From the NCBI GenBank assembly GCA_013115135.1, contig JABANP010000044.1, positions 124,001 through 188,000 of the forward strand: a stretch of DNA of 64,000 nt. Direction: 5' to 3'. The stretch is from Perkinsus olseni. Lineage: Eukaryota > Perkinsozoa > Perkinsida > Perkinsidae. The stretch's first letter is position 1. The number at the start of each line of letters is the position of its first letter. The position numbers and the translations under genes are program-made. The notes beneath the pieces are model-generated. The model saw only the letters and a list, made by a program, of their open reading frames with translations. It was not told the origin of the DNA and did no database searches. Shown here in pieces: positions 24,113 to 36,219 of the stretch.

Positions 24113-27100
24113 TCATCCTTTGGATGTACCTGCGATCATGAACATGGGCGCCTCGAAACTCGGTAAGAGCAGCAAACGGTGTACTGAGAAGCGTCAAGAC
24201 AGCGCGTAAACCGAAACTTACTTGCGCTCTGCGAGACAGTTCCACCGACTACATGTGGACTTGTCGGACGTGCTTGGTCGCTGCCAGCTGATTCACTGCT
24301 GCCAGGCAGCTCAGCTTGGGCGGTATCTTACGAACCAAGTTATGTTCTAGCTAATGCCTACAATTAAAAATTGGCGCTTACGCGTCTCGTCAACAGATAG
24401 TCTGTTCACCGGCGTACTCTGAAGTAACAGCACACAGTAAGCAACGGAAGGACGCAAGCAGAAGTAACGCATACGCGACTAATCCCGAGAGTAGCCAGAG
24501 CATTCTCATCCTCAACAGGATTGCCGACTACATACGCAAGATTCATGCCTGAAGCAGAAAAGATGCCCACAGTGAGGCGCTATGATCCGTAGGCTCACCT
24601 TGCAGATAAGAGTTGTCGGGCGAACCTGCATCTGCTCGAGCATTGGATCGGCGTTGCTCCATTCTTTTGGAGACTGAACATGAAGCTCACAGGAAGGGCT
24701 TGGAAAAAAGCATACTCACTGCAGCGATGAACTGACGCACATACGACCACGGTAGTGAGAATCACAATGAGCCAGTATGGCCAGGCCGGAATGTAGCGGC
24801 GGGTTTCGACTCTGAAAAATCGCCGTGCATGATTCTACTATCGAGATGACTACTTGATGACCGGCAGGTGCCTGGATCAGGCGCATAAGAGTCCGTTTCC
24901 AAAACCATTCGTTTAATAACTATGCATACTAGCTACGTATCAGCTCTGCTGCGACTATGCGATGGATATTCCTGGTCGTTCCAACAATGACACAACGCTA
25001 TCGCCGAACGAAGTTATATTGCCAACTTACGCTATGACGTGGATTTGTTCGGCCGGAATCTTCATGCCGTATCTGAGGTCTCACGTCTCATAGATCAGCC
25101 GGCGCTCAAGCGCTGATATTATTTGCTTACACTTCCTGGTAGTCAATACAACCTCTGCAGTCGCAGAAGAGGGGGCCACTACCGCACAGAGAATAGTGAG
25201 GAGAACAACAGTGGTACGGCCAGCCAGGGATGAAGGAAGGGTTCACAGCAGTGATAGCCCTGCGAAGAGGGGATAGCATCGACAGACTCACTGAAGCGTG
25301 AGCGACTATTCGTAAGGCAGAGGCGAGCGAGGGGACGCAGGTCAGCTTGCCTTTGGTGCTTTTGAGTCGCTTGCAAAGTCAGAGGACATTCCGCTGGCTG
25401 CTTCGAATCCGTCGGAGATGGGAAGGCTGATCCACACTTGAGGTCGAATCTCCACTTCTGCTCAGGATCTGACGTCATTTTTTGCTATGGTCGGAGCAAC
25501 TGCAGTATCACCGAGGTCCTCCGAGGCAGACGGTGGCTCATAACCGCTCAGTGTGAATGAGTAACTGAGAGGAGACAACTACCGAGAGTAACTAGAGTAA
25601 CTGAGAGAAACTACGAGTAAATAAGAGCTCAACGCTAAAACTGACGAATTTGTAGGTTAGATGTAGCGTGCTTAGAGCATCTTATTTGGAAATTCGACGG
25701 TTCGGGTAACATAGTCGGCATCCGCGCCTATACGATCAGCCTCGGGCTCACATCCGATCCTTTCGCAGTGACCTCACGACGACAGTGTCCCTCTCGGGCG
25801 AGTTGAACAGGATCTGTCCATCCATTGTCGAGAACTCGTAGAACCTGGGGAGTCGCCAGTTGTTCAAGAGGAAATTGTCTGCAGTCTAATTGCTGCGATG
25901 AAGCACTATTGCCACAAACTGCGTGTTTTTTATCATGCATTACACTAGTTTTGCTAGAGAACAATCCGAAGACGTCCTATTTGATGCTCAGTATCCTCTC
26001 TTCCGATGATTGACCGAGTTCTATCACACTCCGAAGAGTTGCGCTAGTGAGTCCCTGGCACTGATAGGCACTTGGGTTACCCAAGGCCAAGGTAGGTAGG
26101 CATGAAGAGAGGCGGCAGCACTTGGGAGCAGCACTCACCAAGTGTCTCGGTACTTCTTGCTGGCCAGGATCCTCTGCGCCCCAGCGAACAGCCGTAACCA
26201 GGGATTTGCTTGGAAGGTGTAGAAACTAGGACAGGCGACTATCTTCCATCTTCTGATGGGCTATCAAGAAATTCCGTGAACTTTCTCGTTATGAAACAAC
26301 GTGTCTTCACCGAAAGGTGAAATAGTTGAGGGTAGTTATGCGCCAACAGGAGCGAGAAAACCCCGTCGCGCTGAGTTTCAACGTCCTACAACAGCGGGTT
26401 CATTAACTTTCACAAGGCGTATTCAAGCCGCGGGAGTAAAAGATCGGCTTGCGAATCTAGGTTGGAGATCAGGACGGGAGCCCGAATTCACCTGCGAAGC
26501 TCATCTAAATAAGATGACTCCTGTTTTATTGCTGCTAGCAAGCCAAACTGATTGCTGTTGTTATTGGAGTCGACTGAGATCGGAAAATGGAAGTGCAAGC
26601 TTAGGCCACTGGTTTCCCCAGCGTGACGATCAAGGGTTCAGGAATCCTCTCGTAAGGTATCCCTACAGTAGTCTAAATCTGCTGGAAGTGAAGCCCTTCC
26701 TATGTGATTTTCCGCGACTTCATGGTGGACAGAGCGTTCAGAATGGCACAGAATAGCGACCTATCCCACCTAGGGTGACTCCATCGAAGGTCATCGACAC
26801 GGCACAGATCCCAGACATGGAACAGGCGATGTCCTGAAGGAAAAATGAGGGAAGATTTGACGTATGAAATCAACTGCGAAGAAGATCTCCTGGCTATTGA
26901 TGAAGCTTTTCCTTCACGCATTCATTTAGTGGCAACCATTCGTGCCGAATGACTGTCTCTCCCACCGTTTTGCATCATTGTGCAGTCGCGCGGATATGCG
27001 GAAGGCAGACCTCACACAGGGCGTCACACAGACACAGGGGCGTCTACTGTACCTTGGCGAAACTGCCTCTAGAAATCGGTATGTTGGTAACGAACGGAGA

Positions 27101-30100
27101 GGTCGGACTAGACGAAGACAGCTGAGATGGACAGTAAGAGGGCAGCCAGTAGAGCTTCTCGCCATAGTTGTCACCACACCATCTGTTGCAATGGGATAGG
27201 ATCGAGTGATGATTGAGCGCTTACCGAGTATCACAGTGCCATGTAACGGCATGCCAGGCGCCGTCTACAGTGTACCTGGTCAGCGGATAGTCAGCTTCAC
27301 AACTCGAGAAGGATGGATTACGAGTTCAGCGAGTTCGACAAGAGAGAAGATAGCAGATGAGTTCACGTGAAAGTTTCACGGTAAAACTAGAATCTTCTCG
27401 GAAGAGACTTAAAGGCAACTGGAAGTAGTATGTAGTAGAAGAAGGCATCAGAAAGCGAGATTGTAGCCGTCAACCCGCAGGCTTGCACGCAAGAATTTCG
27501 GCATCGGCACAGCGAAAGCTCGCGGCTGTTGGGCGGTAGAGACGGGACCGACGAGGCTCGTCGTAACCTACCTGACGTTCCCTAGTCCATCAGATGCATA
27601 CTCCCAATCGGCATGAACCTCACGAAGCATTCTCCAACCTGAAACCATCTAATCATGTCAAGTGCACATTTCTCAATATAAGTTGTGAGGGAGACGTCCT
27701 ACTTCCCGTGACAAAATCGGCTCCACACTAGCAGCGACATCGACAGAATCAAAGATCGAAAAACATAAGGTCCTTGCGGCAAAGACCGCTCTCACTTACT
27801 CCGTATGTCGGTAGTATCATAATAGTAAATCCTGTTCTTATCGTTCGGATCGAGCACCGTTGTGACATACATCTGTCGGGCGTTGATTCCTTAGACAACA
27901 AGAAGTACAGAGAATCCAGTACCACGTCTCCCAAGAAACGTCTCACCTGGGCACTGGGCTTCAGTTACTCTCTTATCGATAATATGTACATCATGAAAAT
28001 CGTTTTTTCTGCACTTAAGGTCGCCAGTCACAGTGTAAATCTGACGGCAGGACACGACTCACCGGGTGAGTCTCACCCCACTCAATGAACGACCAAATAC
28101 AAGGTGAAACAATACACCACAAATGAACAAAATACGGCCTGCAACGAAATAAGTGCGAAATGCAAAAACGAGGCCGCTATGCCACGTGGCGCGAAAACGG
28201 TCGAACAATGCAAGCCCTGAGCCAGTACCTGAGCGACGCTTCGAGCCCCAGCTGCTGCCACCTGGCACAGTCGACTCAATTTTGCATGTGGCATAGTGGC
28301 CTCATATGTGGAGGTGGAATAGTAAACTGATTCTCGCGGGTGCGTTTTGTTTGATACCGCCTGTATGTTCTCAGGCCTCAGACATCGCATCATACACCCG
28401 ATATATACCAGTAAAGAAATATACTGCATTTTGTACCGTCTGCGTCTAGGAGTTTTCCGCATTTATAAAGGAGGATCCGAGAGAGTGGCACGCACAGAGT
28501 CAGCCGGAGTCACTCCGGAGGCTCCGGCGGAGTGTCTATGGGTCCAACTCACAAGTCGAATATCAACCATAGGGTTGGTCGTGTCATAAATATGAATCCG
28601 ACCTTCCGGCTTCTGGGAATCGCCCTCGTCACGAATGCAGACGAAGAGAAGAGGTCGTATTTCGCCTGCCAAGAAGAGCGACGCTCTTAGAGCGTAGACA
28701 GGTATCTCTCGTGCAGTGAAGAAGACAGGAGCCGAATATTTTGGAACGGTGCACTCACTATGCTCCATCCACATGACAAGTCCCCCGCCCGGATCGGCGT
28801 TAAAGACGTCCTTGTAATGAGCAGCGCTATCGCTCTGATCAGAGCTCTTCCCTGTGTCGTAAACACGCAGTCCAGCTTCGATTGAGTACACCGTATCCAA
28901 ACCGGGGGTGATTCCAAGTATGGCTTCATCCGTGAGTTGCCTAGAGAACACCTCTCAACGAATTTTCACGATTCAACGAGGCGCAGACGGTTAGAATCGA
29001 ACAGAGAACTTGCTGCCATCAAGTAGGCACTTGCAGTTCAATCGGTGAAAAAATGCGTTTCCTCAGATAGAGTCAGGAGCAGTCAGATTATTACGGTCCT
29101 GCGACTGAGAGGGGGTGCGGTAGAAAGGGGTATTCATCTCTTGAAAATTACATAGTGCGTTAGAGACGTGACTCAGAGCGACCGGGTCGATACTCTGTGA
29201 ATGCCGGAGCAAGCAGGGCTTACACCGTCTTGCCGGACTTGAGATTCTCCACCAATTCGATTGCTATGGTACTTGTCGAGTTAACCACAAGCTGCAGAGA
29301 AAGCTGATGTCGAGCTCGGTGCCAATGCAACCTCCGTCATGGCTAGAATCTCACGCCTTGCTAGGCGTCTTAGATGCATTCAGCCGTGGAAAGAGGAAAA
29401 ACGACTATGAAAACCGTTAGGCGGCAATCGAATATTTTTTTGGGAAAAGTTTTTGTAGTCGCGGACATACCAATGGCATAGTCATCAGAGAGACCTCTGT
29501 CGAGTAGGCATATACCTGAGAGAAGAATGCTGGTATTGTCAGGCATTACCAGACCACTCTCACTTGGTAATCCGTCGCAGGTGACGATGTACCATTGGTT
29601 AGAAGGATCATTCCGTGGGCGTCTGGAATAAGCGAATGACGGACGCGAACAGGACAAGAAAATAAGGTGAAATGAATGACAGAGAGGCGATGAAAGGTGG
29701 ATACCCCCTAGAGCAAGCCTGCGCTCAATCGCCGAGAAAGGCTAACGCCCTATTTTCCAGGTGCGATTCGCGGCTCCTTACTCGAGAGAAGAAGGCTTTT
29801 GTACTGCGCGGTTACGTCACAAAAGGAGTCAGTCACGACGACCCACTTGTTGAACACTCGAGTGCTGAACAAGACACCATGAAAAACAACAATAGCGGCA
29901 ACTTTACCTGTTCGGAGAGGCCGAGTCAACCGGAGCTATTCGGCATGCAGCTGAAGCCAAGTCGGATATCCGAGGACCATTCCCGAGGTAGGTGTCGCGA
30001 GAATCACAACAAACTAAGCAAGGCATCGAGCTCATACGCACTGTATATAAGTACTAATAAGGATGTTTGCAGTCTATGGTACGGACGCTCTATAGAGGCG

Positions 30101-31817
30101 AGAGCTCACTCGAGTTTCTAGTAGCATCTATTTGATCTTGCGACCATGTCGTCGGCGAGAACTCCGAGCCAGCTGTGGTCGAACAGCTGAGTTCGACAAT
30201 TATGACAAAGACCAAGGCTGGGCCGTCCCCATCAGCCTCATACGGTGCGGTATAGATGAACTCACCACAACCTCGCGAACATGTGAGTCCTCCCCGCGTA
30301 GTAGCTCTACTCCTAGCGGTGCAGTCAAGCCATCTTGCAGTGAGTACTAAAGAAGATAGGTACAGCTGCGACCTGGACTCAGCCGCCACCAACAGGCCAA
30401 GCCAAAGCATAGCGAGCATGGAGTGAGCAGAGCCTTCCTTCGACACAAAGGAATGCACGACTTACCATACTGGAGGGAAGTAGTCCGCTGGCTGACGTCA
30501 AGTGCAGCGATTCCTGTGGAGGCGCAGAAACGTTAGTACCAATGTAAAGGAACTGCGGAGCCCGTAAACAGTTCTCCACTCTGAAAATGAAATGTCACGG
30601 GCCAGATCAGAAGACACGTTCACCTCTGAGCAGTACAGCTGCATTCTCGGTGGAACTGGCCGTCCCCAGGGGATACATCCGGACGAGCTTCATAAACCTG
30701 AATTCAGGTCCTGAATTGAATCCAGCTGAGACTGATCCTTCACAAGAGTTTAAGAGGGTTTACAAAGAAAAGAGCTCGAAAATCTAATGCAACCATGAAT
30801 TCTAATGAATTCTCGACCTCAATGAAACCATACGATTGTGAGAGTCCCATGACTCCATGAAAGTGTGAATTTCAAACCAGCCGCCGATGGTCGGAACTAC
30901 TGAGTCAAAGCGTGGCCAAGGCTGGACAGGCGAGCACTAGCAACTGGGTCAGTTCCAAACTCCAGATCTACACGACTCCAGCTCAGCTGATTCTAAAACG
31001 AGTCCGAATCCGGAGAGACAGGGCAAATCACAGGACGTACAAGGCCATGAGTCAGATGCATTGGGCGAAGATGATACTCTCATCACGAAGCCTAGCACTG
31101 AGGGGTTGCTCACATATGGCCCTCTATCGGGGATAGTAATCACCACGCTCGGGCAAGACAGAGAACGCTTCAAGATTTGCCTCCACGGTCCATCGCCTTC
31201 TTCAACTGTCCATGCTTGTAGGTATCTGCTTGGCAGTCTGGACGACTTCCAATCCTCTAGAACTCCTACGATGTATCGTCTAGAGAACTGCCGGCGTCGT
31301 TCTTGTAGACTACGTGAGCTAAAAACACTTCTTCGTCGACGCCTGAAGTCATGGGCGAATCAAACCGAATGCCGGAATTCGTGCGTTTGGCGGCGTGGAC
31401 TCTTTCTCAGCTGAGCGAGAAGCATGCTTTCCGCATCGGCGATTAAAGCCCATAGGCAGCCCTTATTGACTCTAGGACCGCCTCAACTCACCTTCACCGC
31501 GGAGGTGCCACGTATTTTGATTGGGATAGATCGTCTGCGCAAATCTAGCCAGAGTTGTGATATTCGGATCGAGATCGATCACTTTACGAGAACTCAGCCG
31601 GGCCCCGAATCTCGTACTCACTGAAAAAGTGACGTGCAGCGCGCCGGAGTCGGGAAGGATGTACACAAGAGCCATAGTAGACGCAGAACTGACTTAAAAG
31701 ATCGCAACTTTCCTTACCTTCCGGCTGACCATCGCCTCTTAGGTATGTCGCATTCCAAACGTCACCGGAAGTGGCTGCCAGAAGACGAGCCAGTAGAGCG
31801 AGGCTTCGGATAGGCAT
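24113..31817 (-). CDS. large Cys-rich type I membrane protein (receptor-like), more than 25 exons
   Basis: The gene starts at 31817 with a signal peptide (MPIRSLALLARLLAATSG). Exon 1 is 31718-31817. Exons traced downward in phase carry the following: VDEEVFLAHVVYKN; PSVVITIPDRGPYVSNPS; SWPCTSCDLPCLSGFG; QFHRECSCTAQRVENCLRAP; RGEDSHVREVV; VFNKWVVVTDSFCDVTAQY; WYIVTCDGLPSESGLVMPDN; AGLRVYDTGKSSDQSD; RIHIYDTTNP; RIYYYDTTDIRSWRML; WHAVTWHCDTRWCGDNYGEK; and CCSPHYSLCGSGPLFCDCRG. The exon at 24720-24811 encodes the only membrane span (WPYWLIVILTTVVVCASVH), followed by a basic, Ser/Pro-rich cytoplasmic tail and a stop near 24113. The paired I-Y/H-x-YDTT segments suggest internal repeats, possibly beta-propeller blades. 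Segments between about 25480 and 26700 are less certain. The topology is clear; the family is not. Confidence 0.6.
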
Positions 31818-32581
31818 TGGCGAATCACAGAGCCGAACTGGAGCGCAGGAAACTGGAGCAGTTCCATCGGAACAAATGCAACATCAGACCAGCAGGGACA
31901 CTCGGTGCGAGAGTCTACGGGCAGCGCGTGTCAGCAGCAGTGAGCGTCTTGGGAGAGTATGACGAAACTCCGCTGAACTACATCGCTGAATCTGCGCCTG
32001 GAATAACATTGACGACGGAGAGCAGTCAGCTTTGGTTCCTCGAGCGGTTTTCGGAACTTCGACGGGAGAAGGGAGTATATACACGGATATGTTGCTCTCA
32101 AACTACGCTGCCATCGAGCTCTCAGTGATGCTTTCAGTTCTGCTACAACACGGATAACACCGATGAAGGTTGAGACTACGGACCTCGTACATGCATGTTA
32201 TAGACGAAAGGGCCCGAACGCGTCATCGTTGACACAAGGATTACTCTCTATGACAACTGACGCTCTATGTCCCACAGGAATCACACGGCATAGATTTGAC
32301 CCGATCTCAAGTTCGGGAACCGTTTGATAGGCTCCACCGCCTAGTCTGCGTAAGCGCATTGCCAAAGCTATCAACAGAGCTGTTGTTTCGCTCCACCGAT
32401 GTGGTCAAAAAACTCCGGGCGCGCGTTTTGTACCAGCAAGCTCGGGTCTCTGAAACCAGACAGAATCTCCGTAGCGATTCCTCATCGAACGAACTGATAC
32501 TGACCAGCTGTTGACGGAACGCCCTCTGGAAGTTTGGTGGGGAGTTGATTCTTCGGAGTTGGTTGGATCATTCCCCCCTAA
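31818..32581. other. intergenic region between diverging genes
   Basis: This region lies between the start of the minus-strand Cys-rich receptor gene and the plus-strand gene at 32582. Open frames on both strands here have no splice support. It should contain the two promoters. A plus-strand frame at 32296-32514 is open but unconvincing; it could be an upstream exon of the 32582 gene. Confidence 0.35.
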
Positions 32582-32944
32582 ATGGAAGCCTGGGTCTCCA
32601 ACATGGCGGATGGTTTCGAGAGGTTTAAAGGAGACATGGTCAGGATCAGCCAGGATGCAGCCGAGGGCTTCGAGAGGTTCAAGCGTGGTCTTGTGAGGCA
32701 CTGTGTGCACATGGCTGACGGGTTCGAGCGGTTCAAGAAGGCTGTGATTACGAACCTATGTCTTGCTAATACTTTCGGCTCTGATCTTCGGTTCGGATTT
32801 TTCTTCGGTCAACGAGTCCTAAGCCTCGTTCCCGGTATCGGTTCATCAGTAACCGATGCAGCAGTTATAACTATCGCTGTTAGCCTCGACCGATATTCTA
32901 TTAACATTCATTGGTGGGCTTGCGTTGTCCTTCCAGCCACATGA
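32582..32944 (+). CDS. small protein with three GFERFK amphipathic repeats and a hydrophobic C-terminal half
   Basis: The 120-codon frame begins MEAWVSNMADGFERFK. It repeats the motif MADGFERFK three times (residues about 8-16, 27-35 and 44-52, the middle one AAEGFERFK) at a spacing of 17-19 residues. The spacing and charge pattern predict an amphipathic helix. The second half is hydrophobic (around VLSLVPGIGSSVTDAAVITIAV) and could insert in a membrane. The repeats are also visible at DNA level (GGTTTCGAGAGGTT and variants), so they arose by duplication. A membrane- or lipid-associated role is a guess from shape. Upstream exons are possible. Confidence 0.45.
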   Translation: MEAWVSNMADGFERFKGDMVRISQDAAEGFERFKRGLVRHCVHMADGFERFKKAVITNLCLANTFGSDLRFGFFFGQRVLSLVPGIGSSVTDAAVITIAVSLDRYSINIHWWACVVLPAT

Positions 32945-33207
32945 TGACCTCTTGAGCTTCCCTCTCCATCAGTCGCGCAAGCCGAAAACTGAAGCAAGCT
33001 GAGAAAGCCCGTCCATTTAAGTGCGCCGGGTGGCACGACTCGTTCGGTCGGCACAAATTTACTGTAACGCGGCTATGCACCTTTCGGAAATCAGAAGCAC
33101 CAGACCAGCAGTTGGGACACAGAGGAATTTCACTTATCTTTGTAGAGTAGCACCTGAGAGTCGAGAAGGGTGTATGTCCGACCGCGGGCTGCCAGCCCTC
33201 GAGAGAA

Positions 33208-34413
33208 TCAGAAGTGCGAGGCTTCTAGGCTGCCGAAACCGTCGACGGAAGTATTGACCGCGTTCCGACACAGACTATACGACGCCGCCAGGAGGCGATT
33301 TACTACCACCGCGTGAGCCTCTACGGACTTCCCTTCGCCAGCAGCATTGAGCTTCTCTGACGTTCGAGCCTTGACATTCACAGAGGCCTGCGAGAGGGCA
33401 AACTAGTGGACTGGACCGGATATCGAACCCGGGACTACGTGCAAGCGAACAGCGAATCATGCGACTAGCCCACGACTACCTGCGTTACCCGATGATCGCC
33501 TATCGCTTGTCGCAAACCCTGCACCACGGCCGGCATGATCTTTCCCACTTTCGGGCGCTCAAGCACTAACGTAACGTCCACACTGACCACTCGGAAGCCC
33601 ATGTCGGAAGCTCTCTTCAACGTATCATGCAAAAACTTGTCCGATGACTGGCCCTTCCTGAATCCAGCGGAGTGATCATCACACGCAGGAGCTAGCTCCC
33701 AAGTTGGCCCACCATTCTGAGTCTGTATCGGGGTAGTACTGACCGATATCTCGCAGCCCTATCGACCCGAGGATCGCATCAGTCACGCTGTGGAAGATAA
33801 CCTGACGATGGACTTCGTCCATGCGGAGCTGTCAGGGTACATACGTCTCCGTCCGAATGAGCTACGACGCCAATATTAGGGCAATCAGGCACCTCGACAC
33901 CGGCCAAAATGAAAGGGCCGTTCTCAGCAGTCCGTCGGCCGAACCTGGAGAGAACGATTCAGTCATTCATAAGCCGGATTCGAACCCACGACTACTCGTT
34001 AGAGAAAAAGACCGCGAAGCCCCAACTCACCTATGGATATCCCATGCGTGCCCGATCCGTAAATTAGAGGGGTCAAAGTAGTTCACTTGAGAGCGCAACG
34101 GCAGAAATTTTCCCTCAGGACCACCCGGCCATGCACCTAGTGCAGGCAAACTGTCGCTAAGGAGGCAAACGTGCGGCTCACCAAGCCTCAATCCTCTGCC
34201 CGACAGTGACGCAGATTTTCCTAACAGCTGCCAGCTGCTCAGCACAGTCACTACGCTCACCACACCGACAAGCAGCAGGGAAAATAACTAACGACAGTAT
34301 TAACAAGATACTCCCCTGACTTTCCCTCTACTACTCTGCTCCGCCTCCGTGGCACGACCGTCCCTGCGGGCATTGGAAATCAACCACTGAGAGATAACAG
34401 ATTCATCATCCAT
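33208..34413 (-). CDS. ispF: 2-C-methyl-D-erythritol 2,4-cyclodiphosphate synthase with N-terminal targeting extension
   Basis: Six exons (34321-34413, 34031-34287, 33845-33944, 33713-33801, 33480-33657, 33208-33387) give 298 residues in one frame. The catalytic core is clear. [11 protein letters not shown] supplies the metal-binding Asp and His, VVAHSDGD the third metal ligand, and [20 protein letters not shown] the substrate loop. [27 protein letters not shown] and [18 protein letters not shown] complete it; in the last, the usual ATTTE is ARTSE. IspF makes the cyclodiphosphate in the MEP route to isoprenoids, a plastid pathway in eukaryotes. The first 110 or so residues are an extension with one hydrophobic span ([16 protein letters not shown], residues 32-47) after a 31-residue polar lead. 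This fits a bipartite signal-anchor for a complex or relict plastid. Introns 2 and 5 carry tRNA T-arm-like motifs. Confidence 0.9.
33388..33479 (-). repeat. ispF intron 5 with tRNA-like 3' half
   Basis: This 92-nt intron begins gtagtcgtgggctagtcgca and contains CCGGGTTCGATATCCGG, a 17-base T-arm with a 5-bp stem (one G-T pair) and the TTCGA loop. The preceding part (GGCTAGTCGCATGATTCGC) resembles a D-arm, with the spacing of a tRNA (Pro- or Gly-like). No intact acceptor stem is seen, so this is a relic or a mimic and not a functional tRNA. Confidence 0.5.
33945..34030 (-). repeat. ispF intron 2 with tRNA T-arm/B-box-like motif
   Basis: This 86-nt intron contains GTCGTGGGTTCGAATCCGGC, a match to the pol III B-box consensus GGTTCGANNCC. 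The same GTCGTGGGTTC string occurs at 44340-44350. The intron is canonical (gtgagt to ctccag) and phase-consistent, so the motif is inside a spliced intron. Confidence 0.5.
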
Positions 34414-34599
34414 GGAGGAAGACAAACTTAGCTACTTCCCTCCCATAATCGCGGTTGTAAATTTAGCTCTACTTTTTCCTGCGGTACCCCTGTCGAACGT
34501 AGAACTATAAGTAGCCGACGGATGACGCTGTCTGGCTCCAGAACAGACCAGCACACAGAGACAGTACATAGTACATACTGAAAAACCACTTGCCTTCCT

Positions 34600-35597
34600 T
34601 TATTCAGGGCCGACCCATGATACGAAAGAAAACGAAATCTCGTTCATAGAGACCCCGAGGGCTTTGGCTATCCAAGCATGCTCAGTGGACGCAAAAGCTA
34701 GGGTGGAGGGCTGCTCGGTTGGTGACACAACCCCAATGCGCCCCCTCGCCGCCGAAGCGACTCGCCCGTTATCACTGCCAACCAAAGTCGCCTATCTAAC
34801 AGAAACCATGTCAAGAAACGTGCTGCGTACCAGCAGTGGCTGCGGCCATTCTCTTGCTGCGACTCCGCCGTCCTGTTCTGGCCGCTGGCTTCTCCGGCGA
34901 ATCTTCTGCAAGTTCTTCAGTACCACTGGAATTTAAGTAGGCGCGAATATCAGACACGCTGGAAGGATGAGCAGCCACCGAAGACGCAGACTCTTCTGGG
35001 CATGGTTCTTCGACCTAGGAGAACATGAAACTACAATCTCCTTGCGTGGCGGTCAGTCTAGTCGACTAAGATCACTATACATAGTCGCCACAACCGAGAT
35101 TACTTAAACTAGGCCGCGCAAAAGATAGTCAGCAGAGGTAGTTACGCGTTGAAGTAGTGGGACGTAATCAACAGATATCTCAGGTATCAGACCATCGTCA
35201 TTACTTCCTCCCGCATGACTAAGTCTTCCAGTGGGTCTTCTTCTGGCTCATCAGCGATATCAAAAGGCATCCTCGGCATCTGTAACAAAATTGAACGTCG
35301 ACCGTGGTAGTGGAACAGGTAGGAGGGTCATGCTTTGACTATACTATTGTATTCTATTCTGTTGTTACCCGACTATCACCAATCAGCATCTCTTGTTAGT
35401 GTAAGAATAAGTGGCTGGAATGGAATGCAGCTTCACGTTGTGGAGTTTACGGCGATACCAAAACTACCTCAACTCCTAATGAAGTAGCCCTTATTACCAT
35501 CATCGAACTCAACGATCCCGTACGTTGTTTCTTGCCCCAGATCCTCGATTCTTCTCTTTAGCAATCCTTCGATTTCGACCGATAGTGCTCCGAGTGC
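34600..35597 (-). CDS. unrecognised multi-exon gene
   Basis: Minus-strand exons can be read in order. One opens after gggtgtcag with ALGALSVEIEGLLKRRIEDL and ends VEFDD at a gtaata donor. One reads MPRMPFDIADEPEEDPLEDL to MREE. One opens after ctcctag with VEEPCPEESASSVAAHP and runs through a basic KPAARTGRRSRSKRMAAAT. A last one has RVASAARGRIGVVSPTEQ and ends FSFVSWVGPE, with TAA at 34600. The third and fourth join through a 30-nt intron. The product is acidic then basic then mildly hydrophobic, with no recognised domain. The first exon and true start lie beyond 35600 and are not resolved. It ends 187 bp upstream of the ispF start, both on the minus strand. Confidence 0.45.
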
Positions 35598-36219
35598 CTG
35601 ACACCCACTAGCGATCCGTAAACAGGAACTAGGAAAATGGGTAAGAAACTGAATAGAGGAGAGACTTCGAAACTGACTAGGAGAATAGGAGAGAAGATGT
35701 CCGCCTACCTATTAGCCACCAACTCCTAACGCCATTACACGGATACTGGGACAAAATTCGGTAACCGACGATGGTAATCGTGGCGAGCGCGATGCGTGGT
35801 ACAACACACCATTGCTCCTATCCTGCCCTATAATACTCGTGGAATAAACTTGAGGTCCACCGGAGAGGCGAGCGTGGTCGCCAATGTTCTCACGAGAGGT
35901 GTCTTTGGAGTGGGTCTAGTAATTGGCGATCTTGTTGGAATGTTTACCATTAACCCCTCGGGGTACGCGCGCGCAGAGCCGGACGCGCACGTGCCGAACT
36001 GTCTAGACACACTGGCGTGACGCCCATGGTTTCGCTCTAAGCTTTCGCTCTGCCCGTCTGTAGAATCACTCTACAGCTAACCTTAGAGCTTGGACCGAAA
36101 TATTAGCGCTCCTGGAATTGGATTATCCTATACCTCGGCTACCGATGAAAGCACCTCAGAGAGAACGTTGACTCTCATAGCTGCTTTGCCCCCTCCCCCT
36201 CCGCTTTCTCGATGATTTC
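35598..36219. other. region with unresolved coding potential
   Basis: A plus-strand frame at 35796-36018 (with GEASVVANVLTRGVFGVGL) and an overlapping minus-strand frame are both open, and I cannot choose between them. The upstream exons of the minus-strand gene ending at 34600 may also be here. Nothing else is visible. Confidence 0.3.

Noticed and set aside
26301..26756. A 151-codon plus-strand open frame
   Set aside because: It overlaps minus-strand exons of the Cys-rich receptor gene that are supported by phase and splice sites. Its own composition is Arg/Ser-rich, as in a shadow frame.
30100..30420. A gene start at 30419 with a good signal peptide (MLAMLWLGLLVAA)
   Set aside because: The segment lies between a strong gtaagtc donor and a ctttag acceptor that join neighbouring Cys-rich exons in phase. 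The signal peptide of the gene is better placed at 31817.
33400..33470. Functional tRNA genes in the ispF introns and at 39360 and 57900
   Set aside because: Only the T-arm, and at best part of a D-arm, is convincing. Acceptor stems do not pair and anticodon arms are not formed.
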